This document shows positions 1 to 7,158 of a stretch of DNA of 14,268 nucleotides, in pieces; positions within the stretch are counted from its first letter, which is position 1, and each line of letters begins with the position of its first letter. The notes under the pieces are model-generated. The model searched no databases, was not told the DNA's origin, and was given only the letters and a program-made list of their open reading frames with translations. Source of the DNA: Rudaea sp. (GTDB taxonomy: Bacteria > Pseudomonadota > Gammaproteobacteria > Xanthomonadales > Rhodanobacteraceae); assembly GCA_025934455.1 (NCBI GenBank), contig JAICYA010000013.1, positions 1-14,268 of the forward strand, written 5' to 3'. The translations under genes were made by a program, and so were the position numbers.

Positions 1-1070
1 CGGGCGCCCACGACATCGAGCGTTTTGCTCCGCATGCATTGCGTTCGGATTGGAGCCTGGCGCTGTTCGCCGTCAGCGGCGTGCTCGGCGCCGAAGGTTT
101 CCGCCGCCTCAACTGGACACAGGCCGCCTGGCCGGCGCTGGCCGCATTCGCGCTCGCACCGTTGTTCGTTGTCGCCACCGCGCTGGACAATCACGGCGCT
201 CTCGAAGGCTGGGGCGCGGCGGCCTGGGCGCTCTGGCTGTTCGCGACGCTGCGCGCGCTGGCGGATCTTGCCGCCGGCAAGCATGCGCTGCTGCACGCGG
301 CGCACTTCGTCTTTCTCGCCAGCATCGCCGGTGTGCTCGGCGCGGAGTTCGCGCATCTGTCCGATTCGCACCTCGCTCTCAACGTCGTCTGGACGACACT
401 GGCGGCGTTTGCTCCGTTCGCCGCATTGTTCTGGTGCGTGCTCGTGCGCGCTGCTCCGGTGTGCTGGCCCGACGCCGATGCCGCCGAACGCGGGCGCAAA
501 CCGCTGCTCGCCACAATCGCCACTGGCCTGGGCATCGCCTGGTGCGCGGGCCTGCTCGTCGAGGGCAATCCGCAACCGCTGCCGTATGTGCCGTTGTTCA
601 ATCCGCTCGAACTCGCGCAACTCGGCTTCCTCGCGCTGCTCGTCGTCTGGTACGTACGCGCCGCGCGCGAAGGTAACTCCTTGCTTAGCGCGGAGGCGCG
701 CGCGCGCCTGCTCGCCGCCGCGCTGGTCGTGCTGCTGACCGCGATCACGTTGCGCGGCGCGCACTTCCTCGGCGGCGTGCCCTGGACCGATGAACTGTGG
801 CGCTCGGCGTTCGCGCAAGCGGCGCTGTCGATCGTGTGGACGCTCGCCGGCATCGCCGCGATGCTGCTCGGCAAGCAACGCGGCTCGCGCGCGGTGTGGC
901 TCGGCGGCGCCGTCCTGATGGGCGTCGTGATCGCCAAGCTGCTGCTGATCGACCGCGAGCATCTGCACGATCTCGCCGCGATCGTCGGCGTGCTTGTCGT
1001 CGGCGTGCTGCTCGTCGCCGTCGGCTACTTCGCACCCGCGCCGCCGCGCACCAGCGGAGAAAATCCATGA
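1..1070 (+). CDS. DUF2339 family polytopic membrane protein, C-terminal part (5' truncated)
   Basis: The reading frame is open from base 3 to the TGA at 1068-1070 with no stop upstream, so the window cuts into the gene; the TTG at 39 is only an internal codon. About 355 residues are visible. They are nearly all hydrophobic helices rich in Ala, Leu, Val and Trp, separated by short charged loops, and they end in a polar Pro-rich tail (APAPPRTSGENP). This fits the C-terminal half of the large DUF2339 (COG5373) inner-membrane proteins, whose biochemical role is not established to my knowledge. The strongest support is context: the stop overlaps the start of a DUF3999 gene in an ATGA junction, and the two families commonly sit together. 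The family call rests on composition, topology and this neighbour rather than a catalytic motif. A different polytopic membrane protein remains possible. Confidence 0.8.
   Translation, partial: GAHDIERFAPHALRSDWSLALFAVSGVLGAEGFRRLNWTQAAWPALAAFALAPLFVVATALDNHGALEGWGAAAWALWLFATLRALADLAAGKHALLHAAHFVFLASIAGVLGAEFAHLSDSHLALNVVWTTLAAFAPFAALFWCVLVRAAPVCWPDADAAERGRKPLLATIATGLGIAWCAGLLVEGNPQPLPYVPLFNPLELAQLGFLALLVVWYVRAAREGNSLLSAEARARLLAAALVVLLTAITLRGAHFLGGVPWTDELWRSAFAQAALSIVWTLAGIAAMLLGKQRGSRAVWLGGAVLMGVVIAKLLLIDREHLHDLAAIVGVLVVGVLLVAVGYFAPAPPRTSGENP
1056..1060 (+). promoter_or_regulatory. Ribosome binding site of the DUF3999 gene
   Basis: GGAGA lies six bases before ATG 1067 and inside the end of the DUF2339 gene. 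It fixes the start that gives the signal peptide and supports translational coupling at the ATGA overlap. Confidence 0.6.
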
Positions 1071-2431
1071 AATCCGCCCTCATGCTGCTTTGCCTCGCGT
1101 TGTCCGCTTCGGCGGCCGTGGCCAGCGCGGACGACTACGCCTACGCCTGGCCGCTGCAAACGCCCGGCGACAGTTCAGCCTGGCAGGTCGATCTGACGCC
1201 CGAGGTCTACGCCGCGGTGCGCTCCGCCGACCTGCGCGATATCGAGGTCGTCAACGCTGCCGGCGAAGCGGTGCCGATGGCGCCGCGCACGATTCAATTC
1301 ACGACGTCGATGGCGAACGATGTCGATCTGCCGCTGTTCGTCCTGCCGCCGGCAAGCGAATCCGGCGCGGGACCGGGCGATGCACTGCAACTGCATATCG
1401 AACGCGACGCGAACGGCCGCCTGCGCCGCCTGGATACGGTCGCCAGCGCCGCGGCGGCCGCACCGGCAAATGCCGATATCGTGCTGGATGCAAGCGGGCT
1501 CGACGCAGGAATCGAGAGCCTCTGGCTCGACTGGAACCACGCCGCGGACGTGAACGCGAGATTCGACGTCGGCAGCAGCGACGATCTGCAGCAGTGGCAT
1601 CCGCTCGCCGCGAACGCGGTCGTCATGGCCCTGCGCCAGGGCGGCAGCGAACTGGCGCGGCATCGGATCGTGCTCAACGGCGCCCGCGCCAAATACCTGC
1701 GGCTGCATCGACTCGATGCGGGTAGCGCAATCGCCGAATTGTACGTGCGTGCGCATGTGCTGGCGCGCTCGACGCTGATCCAGCCGGCGCGTGTCTGGGC
1801 CGACGCACAGCCGTTACCGGCGCAGGCCGGGGAAGGCCCGGCATCCGGGACCTCGTCCTTTCGCTATCGGCTGCCCGCACCACTGGCGGTCGCCGCGCTG
1901 AAACTCGAACTGGCCACGGACAACTCGCTGGCGCATGTACGGGTGTCCAGCGGCGCGCCGCACGTCTTGCACGCGGACTTCACCGCGTTTCGCCTGCGCC
2001 AGGATGGCGCGGTGCTGGCCAACGATGAAATCGAAATCGCGCCGACGCCGCACACGCAGGATTGGATCGTCGAATCGTCCACGCCGCTCGACCACGCACC
2101 GACGTTGCGCGTCGCGTTCCGCCCGGATCGCTTCGTCTTCCTCGCCCAGGGCAACGGGCCTTACCGGCTCGTGGCTGGCAGCGTCCGCGCACACCGCGGC
2201 GATTACCCGGTCGATGCCGCACTCGCCCAACTGCGCGCCAAACTGGGCAACGACTGGCAACCGCCGCTGGCCACGCTGGGCGCACGCGCGACGCTTCTGG
2301 GCGTTACCGCCTATACGCCGGCACCCGCACCGACACACCGCGACTGGAAGACCTGGCTGCTGTGGACCGTACTCGTCGGTGGCGCCGCGTTGATCGGCGC
2401 GCTGGCGGTGAGCCTGCTGCGCAAGCAGTGA
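1067..2431 (+). CDS. DUF3999 family membrane-anchored exported protein
   Basis: The product has 454 residues. The start is ATG 1067: it overlaps the previous stop as ATGA, has a good ribosome site (GGAGA, 1056-1060) six bases upstream, and gives a clean signal peptide. Residues 1-21 are a Sec signal (MKSALMLLCLALSASAAVASA, cleavage likely before DDYAYA). A long soluble, presumably periplasmic part follows, rich in beta-type segments. A single C-terminal membrane helix at about 427-449 ends in the basic tail LLRKQ. This layout matches DUF3999 proteins, which have no assigned reaction. The ATGA overlap points to translational coupling with the DUF2339 gene, so the two products may form one envelope complex; that is inference. 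The gene ends six bases before a convergent gene with no terminator visible in the gap. Starts upstream of 1067 in the same frame lie inside the DUF2339 gene and are not credible. Confidence 0.82.
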   Translation: MKSALMLLCLALSASAAVASADDYAYAWPLQTPGDSSAWQVDLTPEVYAAVRSADLRDIEVVNAAGEAVPMAPRTIQFTTSMANDVDLPLFVLPPASESGAGPGDALQLHIERDANGRLRRLDTVASAAAAAPANADIVLDASGLDAGIESLWLDWNHAADVNARFDVGSSDDLQQWHPLAANAVVMALRQGGSELARHRIVLNGARAKYLRLHRLDAGSAIAELYVRAHVLARSTLIQPARVWADAQPLPAQAGEGPASGTSSFRYRLPAPLAVAALKLELATDNSLAHVRVSSGAPHVLHADFTAFRLRQDGAVLANDEIEIAPTPHTQDWIVESSTPLDHAPTLRVAFRPDRFVFLAQGNGPYRLVAGSVRAHRGDYPVDAALAQLRAKLGNDWQPPLATLGARATLLGVTAYTPAPAPTHRDWKTWLLWTVLVGGAALIGALAVSLLRKQ

Positions 2432-2437
2432 TCCGGT

Positions 2438-3667
2438 TTATTCGCGCCGGTGCCCGTCATCGTCGGCAGTGAGGGCCGCGCCATACAGCGCGAGCAGCCA
2501 CCAGAACAGAAGCCCCCACCAGGCCGAATAGAACGCGAGATGCGTGTTCAACGGAAACGTCATCGCCGCGAGCGCGAGCGCAGGCGCGAGCGCGCGCTCG
2601 CGCGCAGGCGCGTCCGCGCGCGACCAGGCACGGATCGCGAACGTTGCGCCGACAAGCCACAGCAGCAATCCGATGCCGCCGGTTTCGCTGAGCACTTCGA
2701 GCACGATCTGGTGCGCGTGGAATGCGCCTTCGTCGGTTTGTGCGTCGACGAAAGCATCGTCCGGCTGCGCGTACTGCGGATACGCATAGCGGAAACCTCG
2801 CACGCCAACCCCCGCCACGGGATGCGCCGCACTCATCGCCAGCGCCGTGTGCCAGATGCGCAGGCGCCCGGCGGATGCGGCATCGAGCGCCTGCTCGGAA
2901 CCCTGCAGTGCCAACAGCGTGCGGTCGAAGCGCATGTCGAAACGACCCGAATGCTGCCAGGCCACGGCGATACCGAGCAGTGCCGCGCAAGCCGCCGCGA
3001 GCGACCACGCGACGAAACGCAACGGCGCGCGCGTGTGCATCCACACGAAAGCCAGCGCCACCAGGGCATACATGATCCAGGCCGCACGCGAGCCGGCGAA
3101 CAGGATGGGCATCAACTGGAATACGAAAGCAACCACCAATCCCCGCCAGCCCCAGCGCCGGCGTGCGGCGACGAAGACGAACGGCGACAGCACGGCCAGC
3201 ACGGGTCCGAGCTTGAGGTTGCCGGCGCCGAAGATTCCGGAAAGCCGGTCCGCGGTTTCGGCGCCAGCGAGGCTCCAACCGGTGAGGATCTGCACCCAGG
3301 CATCCATTAGCCACAACACGACGATCGCGGCGCACGCATCGGTCAACAGCGGCCACCATGCACCCCTACGCAATGCGAGGCAGGCGAACAGCGCGAACGG
3401 CAGGAAGCGCAACAGCGCGGCGACCGTGCTCCAGGATTTTTCCGGCGCCACCGCGCCCGGCGCGGAAATGAGCGCCGCCAGCCAGTAGCAGGCGAACAGG
3501 ACCACGGCCAACCGCACGCCGGCATCTGCACGCAACAGCACACGCTGGCGCCAGGCGAGAATCAATCCGGCGACCGCGCCGACGACGAGCGGCGCTTCCG
3601 AGGCGCGTCCCAGCGGCAGCAAGACCAGCACGCCGAGCACGATCCACGGCGGCCACAGGGTTTTCAT
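2438..3667 (-). CDS. O-antigen ligase / Wzy-like polymerase family membrane protein
   Basis: The product has 409 residues and about ten or more predicted membrane helices. The Wzy_C (O-antigen ligase) core is recognisable: AGSRAAW at 191-197 carries the conserved Arg194 at the end of a helix. The large periplasmic loop has RLRIWHTALAMSAAHPVAGVG (268-288). HAHQIVLEVLSETGGIG at 317-333 matches the position of the essential His of WaaL-type enzymes (His317 or His319). Known members transfer or polymerise undecaprenyl-linked glycans in the periplasm: lipid A-core ligation, O-unit polymerisation, or protein glycosylation. The sequence does not separate these roles. The start at 3667 overlaps the stop of the glycosyltransferase gene as ATGA, so expression is coupled in the operon. 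No strong Shine-Dalgarno is visible. The region 2556-2640 is an extreme GCGC-rich stretch coding for an Ala/Arg cytoplasmic loop (ADAPARERALAPALALAAM). Confidence 0.85.
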   Translation of the reverse strand: MKTLWPPWIVLGVLVLLPLGRASEAPLVVGAVAGLILAWRQRVLLRADAGVRLAVVLFACYWLAALISAPGAVAPEKSWSTVAALLRFLPFALFACLALRRGAWWPLLTDACAAIVVLWLMDAWVQILTGWSLAGAETADRLSGIFGAGNLKLGPVLAVLSPFVFVAARRRWGWRGLVVAFVFQLMPILFAGSRAAWIMYALVALAFVWMHTRAPLRFVAWSLAAACAALLGIAVAWQHSGRFDMRFDRTLLALQGSEQALDAASAGRLRIWHTALAMSAAHPVAGVGVRGFRYAYPQYAQPDDAFVDAQTDEGAFHAHQIVLEVLSETGGIGLLLWLVGATFAIRAWSRADAPARERALAPALALAAMTFPLNTHLAFYSAWWGLLFWWLLALYGAALTADDDGHRRE

Positions 3668-4776
3668 TCAACCATCTGCGCGTACAGATCCAATGTCGCC
3701 GCCTGCATGTCGACCAGACGAAAACGCTTCAGCGGCGCGATCGACGGTGCCAGGCGCAGCAGTTCCGCGGCGCGCTCGACCAGGCGCGTGATGTCGCCCG
3801 GCGGCACGCGCCCATCGGGATACAACTCGGCCAGCAATTCGCCGACGCCGCCGTGCGCGTAGCCAAGTACCGGCCGGCACAGTGCGATCGCCTCGGTCAC
3901 GGTGCGGCCGAACGCCTCGGGTTTGGTCGAAAGCTGCAACACCAGATTCGACACCGCGTAGATTTCGCGCACGTCGTCGCGCGGCGGCGAAATCACCACG
4001 CGTTCGGCGACGCCGCGTTGCTGAGCCAGGGCGCGCAATTCGCGCAAATACGCCTCGCGTCCGGGTTCTTGCGCGCCGAGCAACAGCAGCTTGCAATCCA
4101 GGCCGCGCGCGACGAGTCCGGCGAGCAGTTCGATCGCGTCGGCGTGGCCCTTCAGGCGCGTGCCGCGGCCGGGCAAGGTCAACAGCAAGCCGCCGGCGAG
4201 CTGGGGAAAATATTCGGCGAAGCCGCGTCGCCAGGCGTCGTCCGGTGCGTAGCCGAACGGAAATTCGGCCGGATCCACGCCGCGTGGAATCACCGTCAGT
4301 CGCGCCGGCGCGATGTGCGGATAATGGCGCAACACATGGTCGCGCACCGTATTCGACACGCAGATCACGCGTTCGCCGCGGGTCATGATCGAGCTGTACC
4401 AGCCCGGCGAATTCAGCCCATGCACGGTCGTTACGAAGTGCGTCTTTGACGCCGGCGGCTTGCGCAGCGCACGCCACGCCAGCCATGCCGGCAGGCGCGA
4501 GCGCGCATGCACGATGTCTGGTTCGATTTCCGCGAACAGGCGCCGCAACGCGCCAACATGACGCAAAGCGAATACGGATTTGCGGCCGATATCGAGCGCA
4601 ACGTGTTCGCTGCCCTGCGCCAGCAGCCACTCGACCTGGCGGCCGCCGGCGCTGACCACGACGGAACGGTGCCCGGCCGCGACCAGGGCCGCGCCGATTT
4701 CCAGCGTCGAACGCTCCACGCCGCCGGCGTTCAGGGCCGGCAGCAATTGCATCACGGTAAGGCGTCTCCCTGTCAC
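3664..4776 (-). CDS. Glycosyltransferase family 4 (GT-B fold)
   Basis: This is a retaining GT4 glycosyltransferase of 370 residues, normal for the family. The N-terminal Rossmann domain starts with LTVMQLLPALNAGGVERSTLEIG, the acceptor-side Gly-rich loop of this subgroup. The C-terminal domain has LPGRGTRLKGH (201-211), with Arg204 and Lys209 placed to bind the donor diphosphate. KPEAFGRTVTEA carries the E-x7-E pair Glu287 and Glu295. It should act at the cytoplasmic membrane face, adding a sugar to a lipid-linked or LPS-core acceptor; donor and acceptor cannot be read. The start is GTG 4776, ten bases after the stop of the zinc-ribbon gene, and it keeps the first beta strand intact. GTG 4755 and ATG 4752 are alternatives: a GGGAG lies ten bases before 4755, but they would trim the strand to MQLLPAL. 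The stop overlaps the ligase start. Confidence 0.92.
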   Translation of the reverse strand: MTGRRLTVMQLLPALNAGGVERSTLEIGAALVAAGHRSVVVSAGGRQVEWLLAQGSEHVALDIGRKSVFALRHVGALRRLFAEIEPDIVHARSRLPAWLAWRALRKPPASKTHFVTTVHGLNSPGWYSSIMTRGERVICVSNTVRDHVLRHYPHIAPARLTVIPRGVDPAEFPFGYAPDDAWRRGFAEYFPQLAGGLLLTLPGRGTRLKGHADAIELLAGLVARGLDCKLLLLGAQEPGREAYLRELRALAQQRGVAERVVISPPRDDVREIYAVSNLVLQLSTKPEAFGRTVTEAIALCRPVLGYAHGGVGELLAELYPDGRVPPGDITRLVERAAELLRLAPSIAPLKRFRLVDMQAATLDLYAQMVE

Positions 4777-4786
4777 GCGCCGGCCG

Positions 4787-5011
4787 TCAGTCGGTCAGGG
4801 TGTAAACCGCGCCGCAATAGGGACATTGCGCGGTGCCGGTCGCCTCGACGGGCAGGTACACCTTGGGGTGCGAATTCCACAGGCTCATGCCGGGCATGGG
4901 ACACGACAAGGGCAAATCCGCATGGGTGACGCTGTAGCGATGCTCGGCGTTGGCCGGAATGACACGCGGGGTGGCAACGCCGGCGGCATAAGCGGAAGTG
5001 GCGCAGGACAT
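4787..5011 (-). CDS. Small zinc-ribbon protein (zf-CHCC family)
   Basis: The product has 74 residues. The C-terminal half has the CHCC zinc site LSCPMPGMSLWNSHPKVYLP...CPYCGAVYTL, with ligands Cys37, His48, Cys63 and Cys66. This is the fold shared with the C-terminus of the mitochondrial complex I subunit NDUFS6. Bacterial homologues of this size are common in Gammaproteobacteria and have no settled function. The start is ATG 5011, preceded at a distance by a weak GGGA. The frame stays open upstream to 5116, but that extension (SRGGDVIPVTPG...) has no family similarity and would cover a palindromic regulatory site, so I reject it. It is the first gene of the operon with the GT4 and ligase genes; the gap to GT4 is ten bases. 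A role in sugar metabolism is not implied by the motif itself. Confidence 0.88.
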   Translation of the reverse strand: MSCATSAYAAGVATPRVIPANAEHRYSVTHADLPLSCPMPGMSLWNSHPKVYLPVEATGTAQCPYCGAVYTLTD

Positions 5012-5080
5012 GGCAAAAATCCCGAAGCGGCAAGGCGATGCAACAAGTCTAGCAAGTTGCGCACCAATTCGCGTGCCCGG

Positions 5081-5096
5081 CGTGACCGGGATCACG
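5081..5096. promoter_or_regulatory. Candidate CRP/Clp-family binding site
   Basis: The bases read CGTGA-CCGGGA-TCACG: a perfect GTGA-N6-TCAC core as in the CRP consensus TGTGA-N6-TCACA, with only the outermost pair changed from T/A to C/G. Clp, the CRP-like regulator of Xanthomonads, is known to use the same core. The centre lies about 65 bases upstream of the transcription start that TAAGAT at 5142 would give, close to the usual class I spacing. It also lies 77 bases upstream of the zinc-ribbon start. A chance palindrome in GC-rich DNA cannot be excluded. Confidence 0.4.
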
Positions 5097-5169
5097 TCGC
5101 CACCGCGACTGGACACCGATTCCCTTTCCTTTGGAACCGGGTAAGATTACCGCACACAGGGGTTCCGAC

Positions 5170-5176
5170 GGGGAGG
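5170..5176 (+). promoter_or_regulatory. Strong ribosome binding site deciding a GTG start
   Basis: GGGGAGG is followed by a seven-base spacer and GTG 5184. This is the clearest Shine-Dalgarno in the window, and it supports the non-ATG start of the Yip1 gene. Confidence 0.7.
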
Positions 5177-5183
5177 CAAAATC

Positions 5184-6464
5184 GTGGATTTCAACAAGCT
5201 CATCGCGCGCGCCAAAAACATCCTGCTGGCGCCGAAAACCGAATGGCCCGTGATCGCGGGCGAGACGGAAACGGTACAGAGCCTGTACCTGAACTACATC
5301 GTGGTGCTGGCGGCGATTCCGGCCGTGTTCGGCTTCATCAAGAACAGCATCATCGGCAGCACCTGGTTCGGCGTCACCGTGCACACCGGCATCGGCGCCG
5401 GCATTACCGGCATGATCGTGTATTACGTGCTGTCGCTGGCGATGGTGTTCGTGATGGCGCTGATCATCGACGCGCTGGCCGGAACCTTCGGCGCGCAGAA
5501 AAACCAGGTACAGGCGCTCAAGACCGTCGCCTATGCCTACACCGCGAGCTGGATCGCCGGCGTCGGCGTCATCCTCGGCATGGGACTCGGCGCGCTGATC
5601 GCGCTCGCCGGCGGCATCTATTCGATCTACCTGCTGTACCTGGCCCTGCCGAACACGATGAAGTGCCCGCCCGACAAGGCCGGCGGCTACACGGCGGTCA
5701 GCATCATCTGCGCGATCGTGCTCGGCTGGATCCTGATGCTCATTGTCGCCACCTTCACCGGTGCGGCGATGTTTGGCGCGGCCAGCAGCGGCCTGCATAT
5801 CGGCAGCAGCAACATCAGCCTCGACGGCAACGGCAGCAACGTGAGCGTGGACAAGAACAGCGCGCTCGGCGCGCTGGTCGCGATGGGCCAGAACGCGCAA
5901 AAGGCCAGCAAGCAAATGGAAGCCGCGCAGAAATCCGGCGACGCCAACGCGCAGGCGCAGGCTGCGGGGCAAATGCTCGGCGCCGTGCTCGGCGGCGGCT
6001 CACAGGTCGAGGCGCTCGCGCCGGATGCGATCAAGGCCTTCGTGCCGGATTCGCTCGCGGGCATGCCGCGCACCTCGGTTTCGGCCGAACGCAATGGCGC
6101 GATGGGCATGCAGGTTTCCAACGCCAACGCCACCTATTCGGACGGCCAGCACACCTTGCATCTGGAGATCGCCGACACCGGCAGCGCCAAGGGCATCATG
6201 GCGCTTGCCGGCGCGGTCGGGGTCGAAGCCGACAACGAAACCGACCACGGCTACGACAAGACCTACAAACAGGATGGCCGCCTCGTCCACGAACAGTGGG
6301 ATACGCAAAGCAAGTACGGCGAATACGGCATCATCCTCGGCAACCGCTTCAGCGTGAAAGCGAGCGGCAACGCCGACAGCATCGACCAGCTCAAGGCCGC
6401 GGTCGGCAGCGTCAAGCTTGCCGACCTCGAAGCCCTGAAGAATCAGGGCGTGAAGAGCCAGTAA
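5184..6464 (+). CDS. Yip1 family membrane protein with a C-terminal soluble extension
   Basis: The product has 426 residues and starts at GTG with a strong ribosome site. Residues 1-198 are a Yip1-type domain: a short N-terminal segment (RAKNILLAPKTEWPVIAGE, typical of bacterial members), then about five membrane helices near 33-53, 75-98, 118-144, 145-158 and 172-195. Bacterial Yip1 proteins are inner-membrane proteins of unknown function. Residues 199-270 form a low-complexity Ser/Asn/Gly then Ala/Gln linker (GSSNISLDGNGSNVSVDKNS; AQAQAAGQMLGAVLGGG). Residues 275-420 form a compact mixed alpha/beta domain without Cys, starting at LAPDAIKAFVPDSLAGMPRTS and ending GSVKLADLEALKN, which I cannot name. 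The side of the membrane it lies on is not certain. Upstream is a candidate CRP-like site and a TAAGAT box. The gene ends before a perfect hairpin and a convergent yceI-like gene. Confidence 0.82.
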   Translation: MDFNKLIARAKNILLAPKTEWPVIAGETETVQSLYLNYIVVLAAIPAVFGFIKNSIIGSTWFGVTVHTGIGAGITGMIVYYVLSLAMVFVMALIIDALAGTFGAQKNQVQALKTVAYAYTASWIAGVGVILGMGLGALIALAGGIYSIYLLYLALPNTMKCPPDKAGGYTAVSIICAIVLGWILMLIVATFTGAAMFGAASSGLHIGSSNISLDGNGSNVSVDKNSALGALVAMGQNAQKASKQMEAAQKSGDANAQAQAAGQMLGAVLGGGSQVEALAPDAIKAFVPDSLAGMPRTSVSAERNGAMGMQVSNANATYSDGQHTLHLEIADTGSAKGIMALAGAVGVEADNETDHGYDKTYKQDGRLVHEQWDTQSKYGEYGIILGNRFSVKASGNADSIDQLKAAVGSVKLADLEALKNQGVKSQ

Positions 6465-6474
6465 CTAACTTCCC

Positions 6475-6496
6475 CCTCTCCCGCCAGCGGGAGAGG
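6475..6496. terminator. Perfect 9-bp hairpin between convergent genes
   Basis: CCTCTCCCG (6475-6483), a four-base CCAG loop and CGGGAGAGG (6488-6496) form a perfect stem eleven bases after the Yip1 stop and nine bases beyond the YceI stop. There is no T-run on either strand, so it is not a classical intrinsic terminator. It could still block readthrough from both sides or stabilise 3' ends. The CCCTCTCCCGC...GCGGGAGAGG type of palindrome is a recurrent intergenic element in Xanthomonadales and related genomes (from memory, not checked here). Confidence 0.6.
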
Positions 6497-6505
6497 CGAA
6501 AAGCG

Positions 6506-7087
6506 CTACTTCTTCAAATCCGCCGACAGCGTGATGTGCACATGCACCTCGTCGCTCACCGCCGGCACATACTTGTTCACGCCGAATTCCGAACGCTTGA
6601 ACGTGGTGTCGGCATCGAAGCCGGCGCTCTGCGAGCCGATCATCTTGTTCTCGCCGATCTTGTTGATGCGCGCATGCAAGGTCACCGGCTTGGTGACGCC
6701 GTGTACGGTCAAGTCGCCGGCGATGTCGAGCGTTTGCGCGCCGGTCTTGCTCACCTTGGTGCTCTTGAAATTGACGTCGGGGAATTTCGCCGCGTCGAAG
6801 AAATCCGGCGTCTTCAAATGCTCGTCGAGTTTCGGCACGCCGGTGTGCAGGCCGCTCAACGGCATGGTCACCTCGACCGACGACTTGCCCCAATCGGCCT
6901 GATCGACCACGAGCGTGCCCTTGATGTCTTCCAGACGTCCGGTCGGATTGGAAAATCCGAAATGGTTGTACGTGAACGATACCTGGGTATGGTTCGGATC
7001 GATGCTGAAGGTCTGCGGCGCGGCGAAGGCGGAAACGCTCGCGGCGAGCAGGGATGCGATCAACAGACGGCGTACGAACACGTGCAT
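6506..7087 (-). CDS. YceI family secreted lipocalin-like protein
   Basis: The product has 193 residues from ATG 7087. Residues 1-22 are a Sec signal peptide (MHVFVRRLLIASLLAASVSAFA, cleavage before APQTF). The mature part has the YceI hallmarks: FSIDPNHTQVSFTYNHFGFSNPTGRLEDIKG at the start, LHTGVPKLDEHLKTPDFFDAAKFPDVNFKST in the middle, AGDLTVHGVTKPVTL, and a C-terminal strand ending VHVHITLSADLKK. YceI proteins are periplasmic beta-barrels that bind isoprenoid chains in structures solved so far; the physiological role is unclear. Start choice: AGGAG lies only one base before ATG 7087 but seven bases before GTG 7081, so translation may begin at 7081 (MFVRRLL...), which leaves the signal peptide intact. 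The longer frame back to 7144 is not supported. A weak TACACT box lies in the upstream gap. The gene is monocistronic and divergent from the ELM1-like gene. Confidence 0.93.
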   Translation of the reverse strand: MHVFVRRLLIASLLAASVSAFAAPQTFSIDPNHTQVSFTYNHFGFSNPTGRLEDIKGTLVVDQADWGKSSVEVTMPLSGLHTGVPKLDEHLKTPDFFDAAKFPDVNFKSTKVSKTGAQTLDIAGDLTVHGVTKPVTLHARINKIGENKMIGSQSAGFDADTTFKRSEFGVNKYVPAVSDEVHVHITLSADLKK

Positions 7088-7158
7088 TCTCCTGTGCGGG
7101 ATGGGATGAAACGAGCCGGCCGAGTGTAATGCAACCGGCATCAAGGAAGCTTTTGACT

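Larger units (their letters stand above)
5012..5183. promoter_or_regulatory. Divergent intergenic region between the glycan operon and the Yip1 gene
   Basis: This is the largest gene-free stretch, 172 bases between two outward-facing starts. It holds a CRP/Clp-like palindrome (5081-5096), a possible -10 box TAAGAT at 5142-5147 for the rightward gene embedded in a small inverted repeat GGTAA-GA-TTACC (5140-5151), and the GGGGAGG ribosome site at 5170-5176. No convincing -35 box is seen at the right spacing for TAAGAT. For the leftward operon I see no strong sigma-70 pair. Confidence 0.45.

Noticed and set aside
5131..5151. TTGGAA...TAAGAT as a -35/-10 pair
   Set aside because: The spacing is only five bases. 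The TAAGAT box is kept as a tentative -10, but this -35 is not.
4580..7129. 849-codon plus-strand open frame
   Set aside because: It runs across the antisense of the GT4 and zinc-ribbon genes, through the Yip1 gene in another frame and over YceI antisense. The translation is Arg/His/Gln-rich with no domain, as expected from GC-rich shadow frames.
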